Shown here piece by piece: positions 48,711 to 58,581 of a stretch of 64,000 bases of DNA (positions are counted from its first letter, which is position 1; every line of letters starts with the position of its first letter). The notes beneath the pieces were generated by a model. The model ran no database searches and was not told where the DNA came from. It worked only from the letters and a program-made list of their open reading frames with translations. Source of the stretch: Panacagrimonas perspica (lineage in GTDB: Bacteria > Pseudomonadota > Gammaproteobacteria > Nevskiales > Nevskiaceae); assembly GCF_004364935.1 (NCBI RefSeq), contig NZ_SOBT01000011.1:401598-465597 (forward strand), written 5' to 3'. The translations under genes and the position numbers were made by a program.

Positions 48711-50639
48711 ATGTCCGTCAACATCACCTTCCCGGACGGGAACCAGAAGTCATTCGAAGGGCCGGTGACCGGCCTTTCCATCGCACAGGGCATCTCGCCG
48801 GGCCTGGCCAAGAAGGCCGCGCTCGTCGCCGTGGACGGCGAACTCTGGGACCTGACGCGCCCGATCGACCGCGACGCGACGATCTCGATCATCACGCGCG
48901 ACAAGCCCGAGGCGCTCGAGACGATCCGCCACGACGCCGCCCACGTGATGGCGCAGGCGGTGCAGGAGCTGTTCGCCGGCACGCAGATCACGTTCGGCCC
49001 GTCGACCGAGTACGGCTTCTACTACGACTTCGCGCGCGCCGAGCCTTTCACCGAGGCCGACCTCGAGAAGATCGAGCAGAAAATGCGCGAGATCGTGAAG
49101 CGCGACCTGCCGATCACGCGCGAAGTGTGGTCGCACGAGGCCGCGGTCGCGCACTTCGAGAAGGCCGGCGAGAAGTTCAAGGCCGAGTGGATCCGCGACG
49201 GCATCAAGGCCGACGAAACCCTGACGATCTATCGCCAGGGCGACCAGTGGCTGGACATGTGCCTGGGTCCGCACCTGCCGTCCACCGGCAGGCTCGGCAC
49301 GGCGTTCAAGCTGACCAAGGTGTCGGGTGCGTACTGGCGCGGCGATGCCAAGAACGCGCAGTTGCAGCGCATCTACGGCCTGGCCTTCGCCAACGACGAC
49401 GAGCTCAAGGCGCACCTCAAGATGATCGAGGAGGCCGAGAAGCGCGATCACCGCCGCCTCGGCCGCCAGCTCGATCTGTTCCACATCCAGGACGAGGCCA
49501 TCGGCCAGGTGTTCTGGCACCCGAAGGGCTGGGCGATCTACCGCACGCTCGAGAACTACGTGCGCAAGCAGCTCGACGAAGCCGGCTACGTCGAGGTCAA
49601 GACGCCGCTGCTGGTGGACCGCAAGCTCTGGGAAGAGTCGGGCCACTGGGAGAACTACCGCAAGAACATGTTCATCGCGGAAGTCGACGAGGGCGAAGTC
49701 GCCGGCGTGGCGCGCAAGGCGATGCTCGCGGTCAAGCCGATGAATTGCCCCTGCCACGTGCAGATATTCAAGCAGGGCATCCGCAGCTATCGCGATCTGC
49801 CGCTGCGCATGGCCGAGTTCGGCGCCTGCCATCGCTACGAGCCCAGCGGCGCGCTGCACGGTCTGATGCGCGTGCGCGGCTTCGTGCAGGACGACGCGCA
49901 CATCTTCTGCACCGAGGACCAGATCGCCGCCGAGACGGTGGCCTTCTGCGACCTGCTGACGCGCATGTACAAGGACCTGGGTTTCGAGAGCGTGCGAATC
50001 AAGTTCTCGGATCGCCCCGAGAGCCGCGCCGGCGACGATGCCATCTGGGACAAGGCCGAGGGCGCACTGCGCAACGCCGTCGAACAGACCGGCCTGCCGT
50101 ACACGATGAATCCGGGCGAGGGCGCGTTCTACGGTCCCAAGCTGGAGTTCGTGCTGCGTGACGCCATCGGCCGCGACTGGCAGTGCGGCACGCTGCAGGT
50201 GGACTTCGTCGTGCCCGAGCGCCTCGGCGCCGAGTACGTGACCGAGGACGGCTCGAAGAAGACGCCGGTGATGCTGCATCGCGCGGTGCTCGGCAGCTTC
50301 GAGCGCTTCATCGGAATTCTGATCGAGCAGCACGCGGGCGCGTTCCCGATGTGGCTGGCGCCGGTGCAGGCCGTCGTCGCGCCGATCGTGTCGGACGCCG
50401 ACGAGTACGCCACCAAGGTCTGCGCGGAACTGCGCAAGGCCGGCATCCGCGCCGAGTCGGACCTGCGCAACGAGAAGATCAACTACAAGATCCGCGAGCA
50501 CGCCACGCAGAAGATTCCGGTGATCGTCGTCGTCGGGCGCAAGGAAGCCGAGGAAGGCACGGTGACGCTGCGCTTCCGTGGTGAGGAGCGGCAGGAAACG
50601 CTGCCACTGGCGCAGGCCTTGCAGCGGCTGCTGGCGTAG
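48711..50639 (+). CDS. thrS: Threonyl-tRNA synthetase
   Basis: A 642-residue ThrS from the ATG at 48711 ([15 protein letters not shown]), the usual N-terminus; an in-frame ATG lies 18 bases upstream. Domains: TGS (1-65), N2 editing domain with [11 protein letters not shown] and [13 protein letters not shown], the class II core with motif 2 ([20 protein letters not shown]) and motif 3 ([17 protein letters not shown]), and the anticodon-binding domain. In many gammaproteobacteria thrS is followed by infC-rpmI-rplT; here a histidine kinase follows instead. Confidence 0.97.
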   Translation: MSVNITFPDGNQKSFEGPVTGLSIAQGISPGLAKKAALVAVDGELWDLTRPIDRDATISIITRDKPEALETIRHDAAHVMAQAVQELFAGTQITFGPSTEYGFYYDFARAEPFTEADLEKIEQKMREIVKRDLPITREVWSHEAAVAHFEKAGEKFKAEWIRDGIKADETLTIYRQGDQWLDMCLGPHLPSTGRLGTAFKLTKVSGAYWRGDAKNAQLQRIYGLAFANDDELKAHLKMIEEAEKRDHRRLGRQLDLFHIQDEAIGQVFWHPKGWAIYRTLENYVRKQLDEAGYVEVKTPLLVDRKLWEESGHWENYRKNMFIAEVDEGEVAGVARKAMLAVKPMNCPCHVQIFKQGIRSYRDLPLRMAEFGACHRYEPSGALHGLMRVRGFVQDDAHIFCTEDQIAAETVAFCDLLTRMYKDLGFESVRIKFSDRPESRAGDDAIWDKAEGALRNAVEQTGLPYTMNPGEGAFYGPKLEFVLRDAIGRDWQCGTLQVDFVVPERLGAEYVTEDGSKKTPVMLHRAVLGSFERFIGILIEQHAGAFPMWLAPVQAVVAPIVSDADEYATKVCAELRKAGIRAESDLRNEKINYKIREHATQKIPVIVVVGRKEAEEGTVTLRFRGEERQETLPLAQALQRLLA

Positions 50640-50698
50640 CCCAGCTGCGGGAAGTTGCAGGGGCGCTTGCGCGCGTTCATCGCTCGTGGAGGCGGGAC

Positions 50699-53290
50699 AT
50701 GAAGGACCAGAAGGCGGGGAATCGCGGTCGACCGCTCGCCGGGCCGGTGCCGATCGACCCGTCCTGGTACCGGGACCTCGTCGAATCGGCGCCCGACGCG
50801 GTGATCCTGATCGACTCGGAAGGCCGGATCCTGCTGATCAATCGCCAGGCCGAGCGCCTGTTCGGTTACCAGCGCGAGGAGCTGCTCGGGCAGGCCGTGG
50901 AAATGCTGGTCCCGGAGCAGTTCCGCAAGGCGCATGCGCTGCACCGCGACGGCTTCTTCGCCGAACCCAAGGTGCGCGAGATGGGCGCCGGGCTCGAGCT
51001 CGCGGGGCGGCGCAAGGACGGCACCGAGTTCCCGATTGAGATCAGCCTGAGCCCGATCCGGACGTCCTCCGGCCTGCTCGTGACGGCCGCCATCCGCGAT
51101 GCCAGCGAGCGTCGTCGTGCCAACGAGATGTTCCGGGCCCTGCTGGAATCGGCGCCCGACGCGATGGTCATCATCGACCATACGGGCGTCATCCGGCTGG
51201 CCAACGCGCAGGCGCAGGCGCTGTTCGGCTACCAGCGCGAGGCGCTGATCGGCAAGCGCGTGGAGGTATTGATTCCGGAACGCCTGCGCGAACGACACGC
51301 CGCCCACCGCGCCGGCTATTTCGTGGCGCCCAAGCCGCGGGGCATGGGTGCCGGTCTCGAACTCTCCGGACGGCGCAAGGACGGCGGCGAATTCCCGATC
51401 GAGATCAGCCTGAGCCCGCTACAGACCGAGGAAGGCACCTGGGCGACGGCGGCGGTGCGCGACATCTCCGAGCGCAAGCGCGCCGAGGACCGATTCCGCG
51501 CCCTGCTCGAGACCGCGCCCGACGCGATGGTCATCATCAACGCCGAAGGGCGCATCGAACTGGTCAACGCGCAGACCGAGCGAATCTTCGGATACGCACG
51601 CGGCGACCTGGTCGGCCAAACGGTCGAGATGCTGGTGCCCGAGCGCCTGCGCGGTCGGCATCTCGCGCACCGCGGGGACTACTTTCGTGCGCCCAAGGTG
51701 CGCGAGATGGGGGCTGGCGCGGAGCTCTCCGGCCGGCGTCGCGACGGCAGCGAGTTCCCGATCGAGATCAGCCTGAGCCCCCTGGACACCGAGTACGGGA
51801 CCTGGGTGACCGCAGCGATCCGCGACGTCACGCAGAGCAAGCGGGAGCGCGATGCCGCGGTGCGGCTGGCCGCGATCGTCGAATCGTCCAATGACGCCAT
51901 CATCGGAAAGGACCTGTTGGGCCGCATCACCTCCTGGAACCGCGCTGCGATGCACACCTTCGGCTACACCTCGGAGCAGGCGATCGGGCAGGAGGTGACG
52001 ATGCTGTTCCCGCCCGAGCGGCTGCACGAGGAAGAACAGATCCTCGAGCGCGTGCGCGGTGGCGAGCAGATCAAGCACTTCGAGACGCAGCGGCGGGCCG
52101 CGGATGGCCGGGTGCTGGAGATGTCGATGACGATCTCGCCGATCCTCGACGCGGCGGGGCGCGTGGTCGGCGCCTCGACAATCGGCCGCGACATTTCGGA
52201 GCGCAAGCAGGCCGACGAACGTTTCCGGTCGCTGCTGGAGACCGCGCCGGACGCCATGGTCATCATCGACCGCGAGGGCCGCATCGTGCTCGTGAACGCG
52301 CAGACCGAGCGGCTGTTCGGACATGCGCGCGAGCACATGATCGGCCGGCCGGTGGAGATGCTGATCCCCGAGCGCCTGCGCGGGCGCCACGGGGAGCACC
52401 GGGCCGGCTACTTCGGCGCGCCCAAGGTGCGCGAGATGGGAGCCGGCCTGGAGCTGCCGGGCCTGCGCTCCAACGGCGAGGAGTTCGCCATCGAGATCAG
52501 CCTGAGTCCGATGGGCAGCGACGACAGCCTGTACGCCACGGCGGCGGTACGCGACATCAGCGACCGCAAGGCGGTGGAACGCAAGCTCGCGCGGACCGCC
52601 GACAACCTGGCGCGCAGCAACCGCGATCTCGAGCAGTTCGCGTTCGTGGCGTCGCACGACCTGCAGGCGCCGCTGCGCAGCATCATCGGATTCTCCCAGC
52701 TGCTGCGCCGCAAGTACCACGACCAGTTCGACCGGGACGGGCAGGAGTTCCTCGACTTCGTCGAAGGCAGCGCGCGCCACATGCAGGCGCTCGTGAACGG
52801 GCTCCTGGATTTCTCGCGCGTCGGCAGCCAGGGACCCGACTTCGTCCAGGTGAACATGGAAACCGTGCTCGCCCGGGTGAAGAGCCAGATGTCCGCGATC
52901 GTCCTGGAACGCGATGCGCGCATCACCCACGACCCGCTGCCGACGCTGCTGGCGTCCGAACTCGAGATCAACCAGCTGCTGCAGAACCTGATCGTCAACG
53001 GGCTCAAATTCCAGCCCGGCCCCGAGCCGCGCGTGCACGTGTCGGCCGTGCGCAAGGGCGAGGCCTGGCAATTCAGCGTTCGCGACTGGGGCATCGGCAT
53101 CAGCCCGGAGTACCAGCAGCGCATCTTCCAGATCTTCCAGCGGCTGCATTCGCCGGAGGAATACGCGGGCACCGGCATCGGGCTCGCGGTCTGCCAGAAG
53201 ATCGTCCAGCGCCACGGTGGACGCATCTGGGTGGATTCGAAGACCGGGGAGGGCGCCACGTTCCACTTCACGATCGCGCCCGACGTATGA
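50699..53290 (+). CDS. Multi-PAS sensor histidine kinase (863 aa)
   Basis: Five PAS units of about 115-122 residues (roughly 20-135, 140-258, 262-380, 390-505, 510-628). Units 1, 2, 3 and 5 are near copies of one another (SAPDAMVIID, LFGYQRE, GAGLELSGRRKDG, EFPIEISLSPL). The HisKA domain has phosphoacceptor H653 in FVASHDLQAPLRS and the HATPase_c ends GTGIGLAVCQKI. There are no transmembrane segments, so it is a cytosolic sensor. No receiver domain or adjacent regulator is present. It overlaps the M23 peptidase start by ATGA. Confidence 0.93.
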   Translation: MKDQKAGNRGRPLAGPVPIDPSWYRDLVESAPDAVILIDSEGRILLINRQAERLFGYQREELLGQAVEMLVPEQFRKAHALHRDGFFAEPKVREMGAGLELAGRRKDGTEFPIEISLSPIRTSSGLLVTAAIRDASERRRANEMFRALLESAPDAMVIIDHTGVIRLANAQAQALFGYQREALIGKRVEVLIPERLRERHAAHRAGYFVAPKPRGMGAGLELSGRRKDGGEFPIEISLSPLQTEEGTWATAAVRDISERKRAEDRFRALLETAPDAMVIINAEGRIELVNAQTERIFGYARGDLVGQTVEMLVPERLRGRHLAHRGDYFRAPKVREMGAGAELSGRRRDGSEFPIEISLSPLDTEYGTWVTAAIRDVTQSKRERDAAVRLAAIVESSNDAIIGKDLLGRITSWNRAAMHTFGYTSEQAIGQEVTMLFPPERLHEEEQILERVRGGEQIKHFETQRRAADGRVLEMSMTISPILDAAGRVVGASTIGRDISERKQADERFRSLLETAPDAMVIIDREGRIVLVNAQTERLFGHAREHMIGRPVEMLIPERLRGRHGEHRAGYFGAPKVREMGAGLELPGLRSNGEEFAIEISLSPMGSDDSLYATAAVRDISDRKAVERKLARTADNLARSNRDLEQFAFVASHDLQAPLRSIIGFSQLLRRKYHDQFDRDGQEFLDFVEGSARHMQALVNGLLDFSRVGSQGPDFVQVNMETVLARVKSQMSAIVLERDARITHDPLPTLLASELEINQLLQNLIVNGLKFQPGPEPRVHVSAVRKGEAWQFSVRDWGIGISPEYQQRIFQIFQRLHSPEEYAGTGIGLAVCQKIVQRHGGRIWVDSKTGEGATFHFTIAPDV

Positions 53291-54129
53291 GGCCGGCCAT
53301 CGCGTCATGCGCGCTGGCACTGCTGCTCCTGGCGTCGGCCACGGCGTTCCCGGCGGCACCGGAACTGAAAGGACGCTGGGTGCAGGGCGCCCCGGTTTTC
53401 GGGACGGTCGCTCCAGGTTCGAAGCTGCGCTTCGGGGAGCGCGACGTGGCGGTCTCGCAAGAAGGCCGGTTCGTCGTCGGCGTGGCCTACGACGCGCCGC
53501 CCGCGGCGGAGCTCGTCGTCACCGATCCGGCGGGCGCCGTCCATCGATACGAGTACAGCGTCGAGCCGCGCACCTACGACGTGCAGAAGATCAGCGGCCT
53601 GCCGCAGGGCATGGTCGAGCCCCCTGCGGCGGTGCTCGCGCGCATCGAGAGTGATCAGAAGCTCGTCGCCGGCGCGCGCGTGTTCGACACGCCGATCGAC
53701 GACTTCGCCGGCGCCTTCATCTGGCCGGTGGCGGCGGAGGTCACCGGCGTGTACGGCTCCAACCGCATCCTCAACGGCGTGCCCAAGCAGCCGCACTTCG
53801 GCATCGACCTCGCGGCGCCCGAGGGCGCGCCGGTGCGGGCATCCGCGGGCGGCGTCGTGCGGCTGGCGCACCGCGACCTTTACTACACCGGCGGGACTAT
53901 CATTCTCGATCACGGCCACGGGCTGAGCACGACCTACCTGCATCTGTCGAAGGTCGACGTGACATCGGGGCAGGAAGTGAAGCGCGGCGCGGTGATCGGA
54001 CGAGTGGGCAAGACCGGGCGCGCGACCGGGCCTCATCTGTGCTGGCGCGCCAATTGGTTCGATGTGCGGCTCGACGCGTCGGTGCTGCTGCAGCCCGACC
54101 CGGCGAAGAAGGGGGAAAAGAAGAAATGA
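53287..54129 (+). CDS. Secreted M23-family metallopeptidase (LytM)
   Basis: A 280-residue protein with signal peptide (ALALLLLASATAFPAA). A beta-rich N-terminal domain precedes a peptidase_M23 domain, with zinc ligands in KQPHFGIDLAAPEGAPV, the catalytic HGHGLSTTYLHLS and GPHLCWRANW. It probably cleaves peptidoglycan cross-bridges or regulates amidases. It overlaps the kinase gene upstream (ATGA) and the DUF1499 gene downstream (4 bp), so the three are co-translated. Confidence 0.92.
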   Translation: MRPAIASCALALLLLASATAFPAAPELKGRWVQGAPVFGTVAPGSKLRFGERDVAVSQEGRFVVGVAYDAPPAAELVVTDPAGAVHRYEYSVEPRTYDVQKISGLPQGMVEPPAAVLARIESDQKLVAGARVFDTPIDDFAGAFIWPVAAEVTGVYGSNRILNGVPKQPHFGIDLAAPEGAPVRASAGGVVRLAHRDLYYTGGTIILDHGHGLSTTYLHLSKVDVTSGQEVKRGAVIGRVGKTGRATGPHLCWRANWFDVRLDASVLLQPDPAKKGEKKK

Positions 54130-54608
54130 TGAAGACGCTGCTGAAGCTGATCGTGCTGGCCATACTCGTGACGATCGGGGTGGGCATGTATCGCACGATC
54201 GTGCAGCCCGACGATCTCTACGCGACCACCGGCAATTTCCCCGGATGCCCGGCGCGTCCGAGCTGCGTGTCTTCATTGGCCAAGGACGACGTGCATCGCG
54301 TCGCGGCGCTGGCATACACCGGCGATGCGCTGACCGCCGTGTCGATGCTGCGCGAGGTGATCGAGCGCATGGGCGGCAAGATCGAGCACGAGTCGGCCGG
54401 GTATCTGCACGCGGTCTTCGTGGTCACCCAGCTCAAGCTGCGCGACGATCTCGAACTGCTGGTGCTGCCCGAAGGCGCCATCGAAGTGCGTTCGATCTCG
54501 CGTTTCGGCACGCGGGACTTCGGAAAGAACCGCGAGCGTGTCGAAGAGCTGCGCCGCGCCTTCGAGGCGGTGCCGCAGCCGTCGTCGACGATCGAACCGC
54601 AGAACTGA
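54126..54608 (+). CDS. DUF1499 family membrane-anchored protein
   Basis: A 160-residue protein with an N-terminal membrane helix (LKLIVLAILVTIGVGMY). The DUF1499 core follows: NFPGCPARPSCVSSL, VSMLREVIERMGGKIEHESA, GYLHAVFVVTQLKLRDDLEL and GAIEVRSISRFGTRDFGKNR. Members are widespread, periplasmic or anchored, and of unknown function. Its start overlaps the end of the M23 gene. Confidence 0.88.
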   Translation: MMKTLLKLIVLAILVTIGVGMYRTIVQPDDLYATTGNFPGCPARPSCVSSLAKDDVHRVAALAYTGDALTAVSMLREVIERMGGKIEHESAGYLHAVFVVTQLKLRDDLELLVLPEGAIEVRSISRFGTRDFGKNRERVEELRRAFEAVPQPSSTIEPQN

Positions 54609-54651
54609 GACGGCGCCGGCGCCTCGGCGGGAGGCGGCGAAGCGACACACC

Positions 54652-54720
54652 GTAGCCCGGGTGAAACCCGGGAGTTTTTTTCGCAGGTCGAGGAGACGCC
54701 CCGGGTTTGACCTGGGCTAC
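54652..54720. repeat. REP-like paired palindrome (copy E)
   Basis: GTAGCCCGGGTGAAACCCGG and inverted CCGGGTTTGACCTGGGCTAC, between convergent DUF1499 and acpS; it just overlaps the acpS end. Confidence 0.88.
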
Positions 54721-55106
54721 GGCGACGCGTCGTCGCGTTCCAGCACCACGTAGGCCAGCACCAGCCCGTCCTCGTCGGTGAGCGACACGTGTCCTGCCAC
54801 GATGCCCAGTGCGTACAGGCGCGCCTGCATCGCACCCGAATACACCAGGTGCGGCCGTCCCAGCTCACCGCGCACGACGCCGACTTCGGGATTGGCGTAT
54901 CCGCGCACACCGGTGCCCAGCGCCTTGCCGAAGGCTTCCTTCGTCGCCCAGGATTTGGCGAGAAAATTGGCGGCGCGCTTCGACTGCAGGTACTGCTGGA
55001 ATTCGGCCGGATGCAGCAGCTTCTGCGCGAAGCGATCCGGGTGTTTCGCCAGAACCGCCGCGATACGCTCGACGCGGATCAGGTCGGTGCCGATGCCATA
55101 GATCAT
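54717..55106 (-). CDS. acpS: Holo-[acyl-carrier-protein] synthase
   Basis: A 129-residue AcpS with metal-binding GIGTDLIRVERI (Asp near residue 8) and SWATKEAFGKALGTGVRG (Glu near residue 57). It transfers 4'-phosphopantetheine from CoA to apo-ACP. It follows pdxJ by 25 bp on the same strand, the conserved pdxJ-acpS operon of gammaproteobacteria. Confidence 0.96.
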   Translation of the reverse strand: MIYGIGTDLIRVERIAAVLAKHPDRFAQKLLHPAEFQQYLQSKRAANFLAKSWATKEAFGKALGTGVRGYANPEVGVVRGELGRPHLVYSGAMQARLYALGIVAGHVSLTDEDGLVLAYVVLERDDASP

Positions 55107-55131
55107 CTGCCGCGCGGTGTCCGTGAACCGC

Positions 55132-55905
55132 TCAGTCCGCTTCCGTCGGCGTGCGCGCGTCGGTCATCGCACGACGCATCTCGCCGATGGCCGCGGGCAG
55201 GCCGATGAACACCGAGCGCGCGATCAGCGAGTGGCCGATGTTCAGCTCGACGATCTGCGGGATCGCGGCGATCGGGGCCACGTTGTGCACCGTCAGCCCG
55301 TGCCCGGCGTGGACTTCGAGCCCGGCGCTGGCGGCGGCCTCGGCGAAGCGGCGGATCGCATCGAGCTCGCGCAGCCGCGGCTCGCCGTCGTGGGCCTCGC
55401 AATAACGGCCGGTGTGGATCTCGATGAGCGGCGCGCCCGAGCGCAGCGCGGCGTCGAGCTGGCGCGGATCGGCGTCGATGAACAGGGCTACCTGGATGCC
55501 GGCGTCCGCGAGTTCCTTGCAGGCATCGCGGATGTCGGCAAGGTTCTTCGCGACGTCGAGGCCCCCCTCCGTCGTGATCTCCTCGCGGCGCTCGGGAACC
55601 AGGCAGGCGAAGCGCGGTGCCGCGCGGCTGGCGATGGCGAGCATCTCGTCGGTGACGGCGAGTTCGAGGTTCACCGGCACCGGGCAGCTCGAGACCAGGC
55701 GCGTCAGGTCATGGTCCTGGATGTGGCGGCGATCTTCCCGCAGGTGGATCGTGATGCTGTCGACGCCGGCGCCGGCGGCCACCAGCGCGGCCTCCACCGG
55801 GTCGGGGTAGGAGGTGCCACGCGCCTGACGCAAGGTCGCGACATGATCGACGTTGACGCCGAGGCGGATGGGGAGGGGTCCTTCGCCGGGACGGATCGGG
55901 CTCAT
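55132..55905 (-). CDS. pdxJ: Pyridoxine 5'-phosphate synthase
   Basis: A 257-residue PdxJ with LGVNVDHVATLRQARGTSYP, ITIHLREDRRHIQDHD, CLVPERREEITTEGGLDV and the glycine-rich AGHGLTVHNV. It condenses 1-deoxyxylulose 5-phosphate with 3-amino-2-oxopropyl phosphate in vitamin B6 synthesis. The ATG at 55905 (MSPIRPGEGP) is chosen over one ten codons upstream. First gene of pdxJ-acpS and divergent from the glutamate-synthase-like gene. Confidence 0.96.
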   Translation of the reverse strand: MSPIRPGEGPLPIRLGVNVDHVATLRQARGTSYPDPVEAALVAAGAGVDSITIHLREDRRHIQDHDLTRLVSSCPVPVNLELAVTDEMLAIASRAAPRFACLVPERREEITTEGGLDVAKNLADIRDACKELADAGIQVALFIDADPRQLDAALRSGAPLIEIHTGRYCEAHDGEPRLRELDAIRRFAEAAASAGLEVHAGHGLTVHNVAPIAAIPQIVELNIGHSLIARSVFIGLPAAIGEMRRAMTDARTPTEAD

Positions 55906-56011
55906 GAGGTCGGCTCTTTTCGTGATCCACCGCATGATAACCCTCGCAGGTGCATTGCCGCGTCATCGCCCATGGGCTATGAAGAGCGCATAACGAGAGG
56001 GGGGATTCAGG

Positions 56012-57643
56012 ATGGGTGTGATCGGTGTGATATTCCAGCCGCGGTACTTCGTGTTCGTGGCCGTCACCGCGCTGTTCCTGCTCTCGGTGCTGGTGTTGCC
56101 GTTCCTGATGCCCTGGGCCGCGGCCAGCGTCGGCGTCATTGCGCTGGCCACCGGTTTCCTGACGGCGATCGGCCTCTGGGACGTGATCCAGAAGAAGCAT
56201 TCGATCCGTCGCAACTATCCGATCCTCGCGCACATCCGCTTCTTCCTCGAGTTCATCCGGCCGGAGATCCGGCAGTATTTCCTGGAGGACGATCAGGAGC
56301 GCATTCCCTTTTCGCGCGCGCAGCGGGCACTGGTCTACCAGCGCGCCAAGGACGTCGTCGACGTGCGGCCTTTCGGCACGCAGCTCGACGTCTACGCCGA
56401 CGACTACGAGTGGGTGAACCACTCGATGAACGCGCTGCATATCCACGACTGGAATTTCCGCACGCGCGTGGGCGAGGGCAGCTGCAAGCAGCCCTACGAC
56501 ATGTCGATGTTCAACGTCTCGGCGATGAGCTTCGGCGCGCTGTCGGCCAACGCGATCCTGGCGCTGAACAAGGGCGCGAAGATCGGCAACTTCGCGCACG
56601 ACACTGGCGAAGGGTCGATCAGCCGCTATCACCGCGAGCACGGCGGGGACCTGGTGTGGGAGATCGGCTCGGGCTACTTCGGTTGCCGCAACGACGACGG
56701 CACGTTCAACGCGGAGCGCTTCGCCGCGGCCGCGAGCGGGCCGCAGGTCAAGATGATCGAGCTCAAGCTCTCGCAGGGCGCCAAGCCCGGGCACGGCGGC
56801 ATGCTGCCGGGCGCCAAGGTGAGCGTGGAGATCGCCGAGGCGCGTGGTGTGCCGGTGGGCAAGGACTGCATCTCGCCGCCGGGGCATTCGGCGTTCACGA
56901 CGCCGATCGAGATGATGGAGTTCCTCGCCAAACTCCGTGAGCTGTCGGGCGGCAAGCCGGTGGGCTTCAAGTTCTGCCTCGGCCATCCCTGGGAATTCTT
57001 CGCCATCTGCAAGGCGATGCTCAAGACCGGACTGACGCCCGACTTCATCGTCGTCGACGGCGCCGAGGGCGGCACCGGCGCGGCGCCGGTGGAATTCTCC
57101 GATCACGTCGGCACGCCGCTGCAGGAAGGTCTGCTGCTGGTGCACAACACGCTGGTGGGGCTCAACCTGCGGTCGCGCGTGAAGCTCGGCGCCGGCGGCA
57201 AGATCATCACGGCCTTCGACGTGGCGCGAACGCTGGCGCTGGGCGCCGACTGGTGCAACAGCGCGCGCGGTTTCATGTTCGCGCTCGGCTGCCTGCAGGC
57301 GCAGGCCTGCCATACCGGCCATTGCCCGACCGGCGTGACCACGCAGGACAAGAATCGCCAGCGCGCGCTGGTCCCGGAGGACAAGGCGCAGCGCGTGGCG
57401 AACTTCCACCGCAACACGCTCGAGGCGCTGGCCGAACTGACGGGTGCCGCGGGCTTGTCGCACCCGGGGCGCCTGGGTCCGCAGCACATCGTGCGGCGCA
57501 TCTCGACCAGCGAGGTGAAGCTGCTCTCCACGTTGCTGCCGTTCCTGAAACCCGGCGACCTGCTGGAGAACCGCGCCGAGCATCCGGTCTACGCGACGTT
57601 CTGGAAGATGGCGTCGGCGGAGTCGTTCGCGCCGGCGGCGTAA
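56012..57643 (+). CDS. FMN-binding glutamate synthase family protein
   Basis: A 543-residue protein with two N-terminal membrane helices (residues about 8-50) and a GltB-type central/FMN barrel domain: YDMSMFNVSAMSFGALSANA, GGDLVWEIGSGYFGCRNDDG, PGHGGMLPGAKVS, VVDGAEGGTGAAPVEF and the Cys cluster in GCLQAQACHTGHCPTGV. It lacks the glutaminase domain of true GltB, so it is a membrane-anchored relative of unknown electron donor and substrate, not the main glutamate synthase. Confidence 0.9.
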   Translation: MGVIGVIFQPRYFVFVAVTALFLLSVLVLPFLMPWAAASVGVIALATGFLTAIGLWDVIQKKHSIRRNYPILAHIRFFLEFIRPEIRQYFLEDDQERIPFSRAQRALVYQRAKDVVDVRPFGTQLDVYADDYEWVNHSMNALHIHDWNFRTRVGEGSCKQPYDMSMFNVSAMSFGALSANAILALNKGAKIGNFAHDTGEGSISRYHREHGGDLVWEIGSGYFGCRNDDGTFNAERFAAAASGPQVKMIELKLSQGAKPGHGGMLPGAKVSVEIAEARGVPVGKDCISPPGHSAFTTPIEMMEFLAKLRELSGGKPVGFKFCLGHPWEFFAICKAMLKTGLTPDFIVVDGAEGGTGAAPVEFSDHVGTPLQEGLLLVHNTLVGLNLRSRVKLGAGGKIITAFDVARTLALGADWCNSARGFMFALGCLQAQACHTGHCPTGVTTQDKNRQRALVPEDKAQRVANFHRNTLEALAELTGAAGLSHPGRLGPQHIVRRISTSEVKLLSTLLPFLKPGDLLENRAEHPVYATFWKMASAESFAPAA

Positions 57644-57648
57644 GTCCC

Positions 57649-57715
57649 GTAGCCCGGACGCAGTCCGGGACGGTCACCCTGAAATCGAAAGCTACCCGGA
57701 CTTCGTCCGGGCTAC
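57649..57715. repeat. REP-like paired palindrome (copy F)
   Basis: GTAGCCCGGACGCAGTCCGG and inverted CCGGACTTCGTCCGGGCTAC, between the glutamate-synthase-like gene and the chemotaxis cluster. Confidence 0.88.
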
Positions 57716-57841
57716 GTGCGGACGCCTTGTCGCGCCGGAAAACCGCCGGCCCTGCGCGGGAACGGAAGTTGTAGGAACAGGGCAAGGATCGTCGGTCAGG
57801 TTCGCCCCACCTGGGCGTACGACGGTTCCACGGAGACGCCC

Positions 57842-58168
57842 ATGAATCCTTCGGATCCCCTTTCGCTGCCGCCCAGCGCTTACGCCACGGCGGTGATCCA
57901 GCTGCCCGCCGACATCGGCATCGAGGCCGCGTCGGAATTGCATCGCGAACTCATCGCGTACGTCGACGATCCGGCACCGGTGGTGCTCGATGCTGGCGAG
58001 GTCGCACGCATCCACACCGCGGCTTTGCAATTGTTCTGCCTGTTCTGCCGCGACCGTCGCGCGCAGGGACGCCGCACCGACTGGCGTTCGCCGTCCAACG
58101 CGATGCGCGCCGCTGCGGCGCTGCTGGGCGTGACGACCTTGCTGAACATGTCGAGGGAGGCCGCCTGA
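57842..58168 (+). CDS. STAS-domain protein
   Basis: A 108-residue STAS/anti-sigma-antagonist-like domain (LPADIGIEAASELHRELIAY, VVLDAGEVARIHTAALQLFC, LGVTTLLNMS). The usual Asp-Ser-Ser phospho-loop reads RIHTAALQ, so phosphorylation as in SpoIIAA may not occur. It opens the chemotaxis cluster, one base before the cheY start, and resembles small STAS proteins found next to cheA and cheY in alternative pathways. Confidence 0.8.
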   Translation: MNPSDPLSLPPSAYATAVIQLPADIGIEAASELHRELIAYVDDPAPVVLDAGEVARIHTAALQLFCLFCRDRRAQGRRTDWRSPSNAMRAAAALLGVTTLLNMSREAA

Positions 58169-58169
58169 G

Positions 58170-58535
58170 ATGAGCAGCCGCATTCTCGCCGTCGACGACT
58201 CCGCCTCGATGCGCCAGATGGTCGCCTTCACGCTCAAGTCCGCCGGCTTCGACGTCGCCGAGGCCGAGGACGGCCAGGCGGCGCTGGATCTGGCCAGGAC
58301 CGAGAAATTCAAGCTGGTGCTGGCCGACGTGAACATGCCGCGCATGGACGGCATCACGCTGGTCCGCAACCTGCGCACGCTGGCCGAATACAAATTCACG
58401 CCGCTGCTGATGCTCACCACCGAGTCCACCCCGGAAAAGAAGATGGAGGGCAAGGCAGCCGGCGCGACCGGCTGGCTGGTGAAGCCGTTCAATCCGGAGC
58501 AGCTCGTGGCGACGGTGCAACGCGTCCTGGGCTGA
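58170..58535 (+). CDS. cheY: CheY-like response regulator
   Basis: A 121-residue single receiver domain with acidic AVDDSAS, phosphoacceptor D53 in VLADVNMPRMDG, Thr in MLTTES and Lys in WLVKPFNPEQL. The latter motif is typical of CheY proteins paired with CheA. It follows the STAS gene by one base. Confidence 0.93.
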   Translation: MSSRILAVDDSASMRQMVAFTLKSAGFDVAEAEDGQAALDLARTEKFKLVLADVNMPRMDGITLVRNLRTLAEYKFTPLLMLTTESTPEKKMEGKAAGATGWLVKPFNPEQLVATVQRVLG

Positions 58536-58581
58536 TCGCGGCAATGGCGAGGTTCCGCTTCCACACCCGGCGCGAGCCAGG

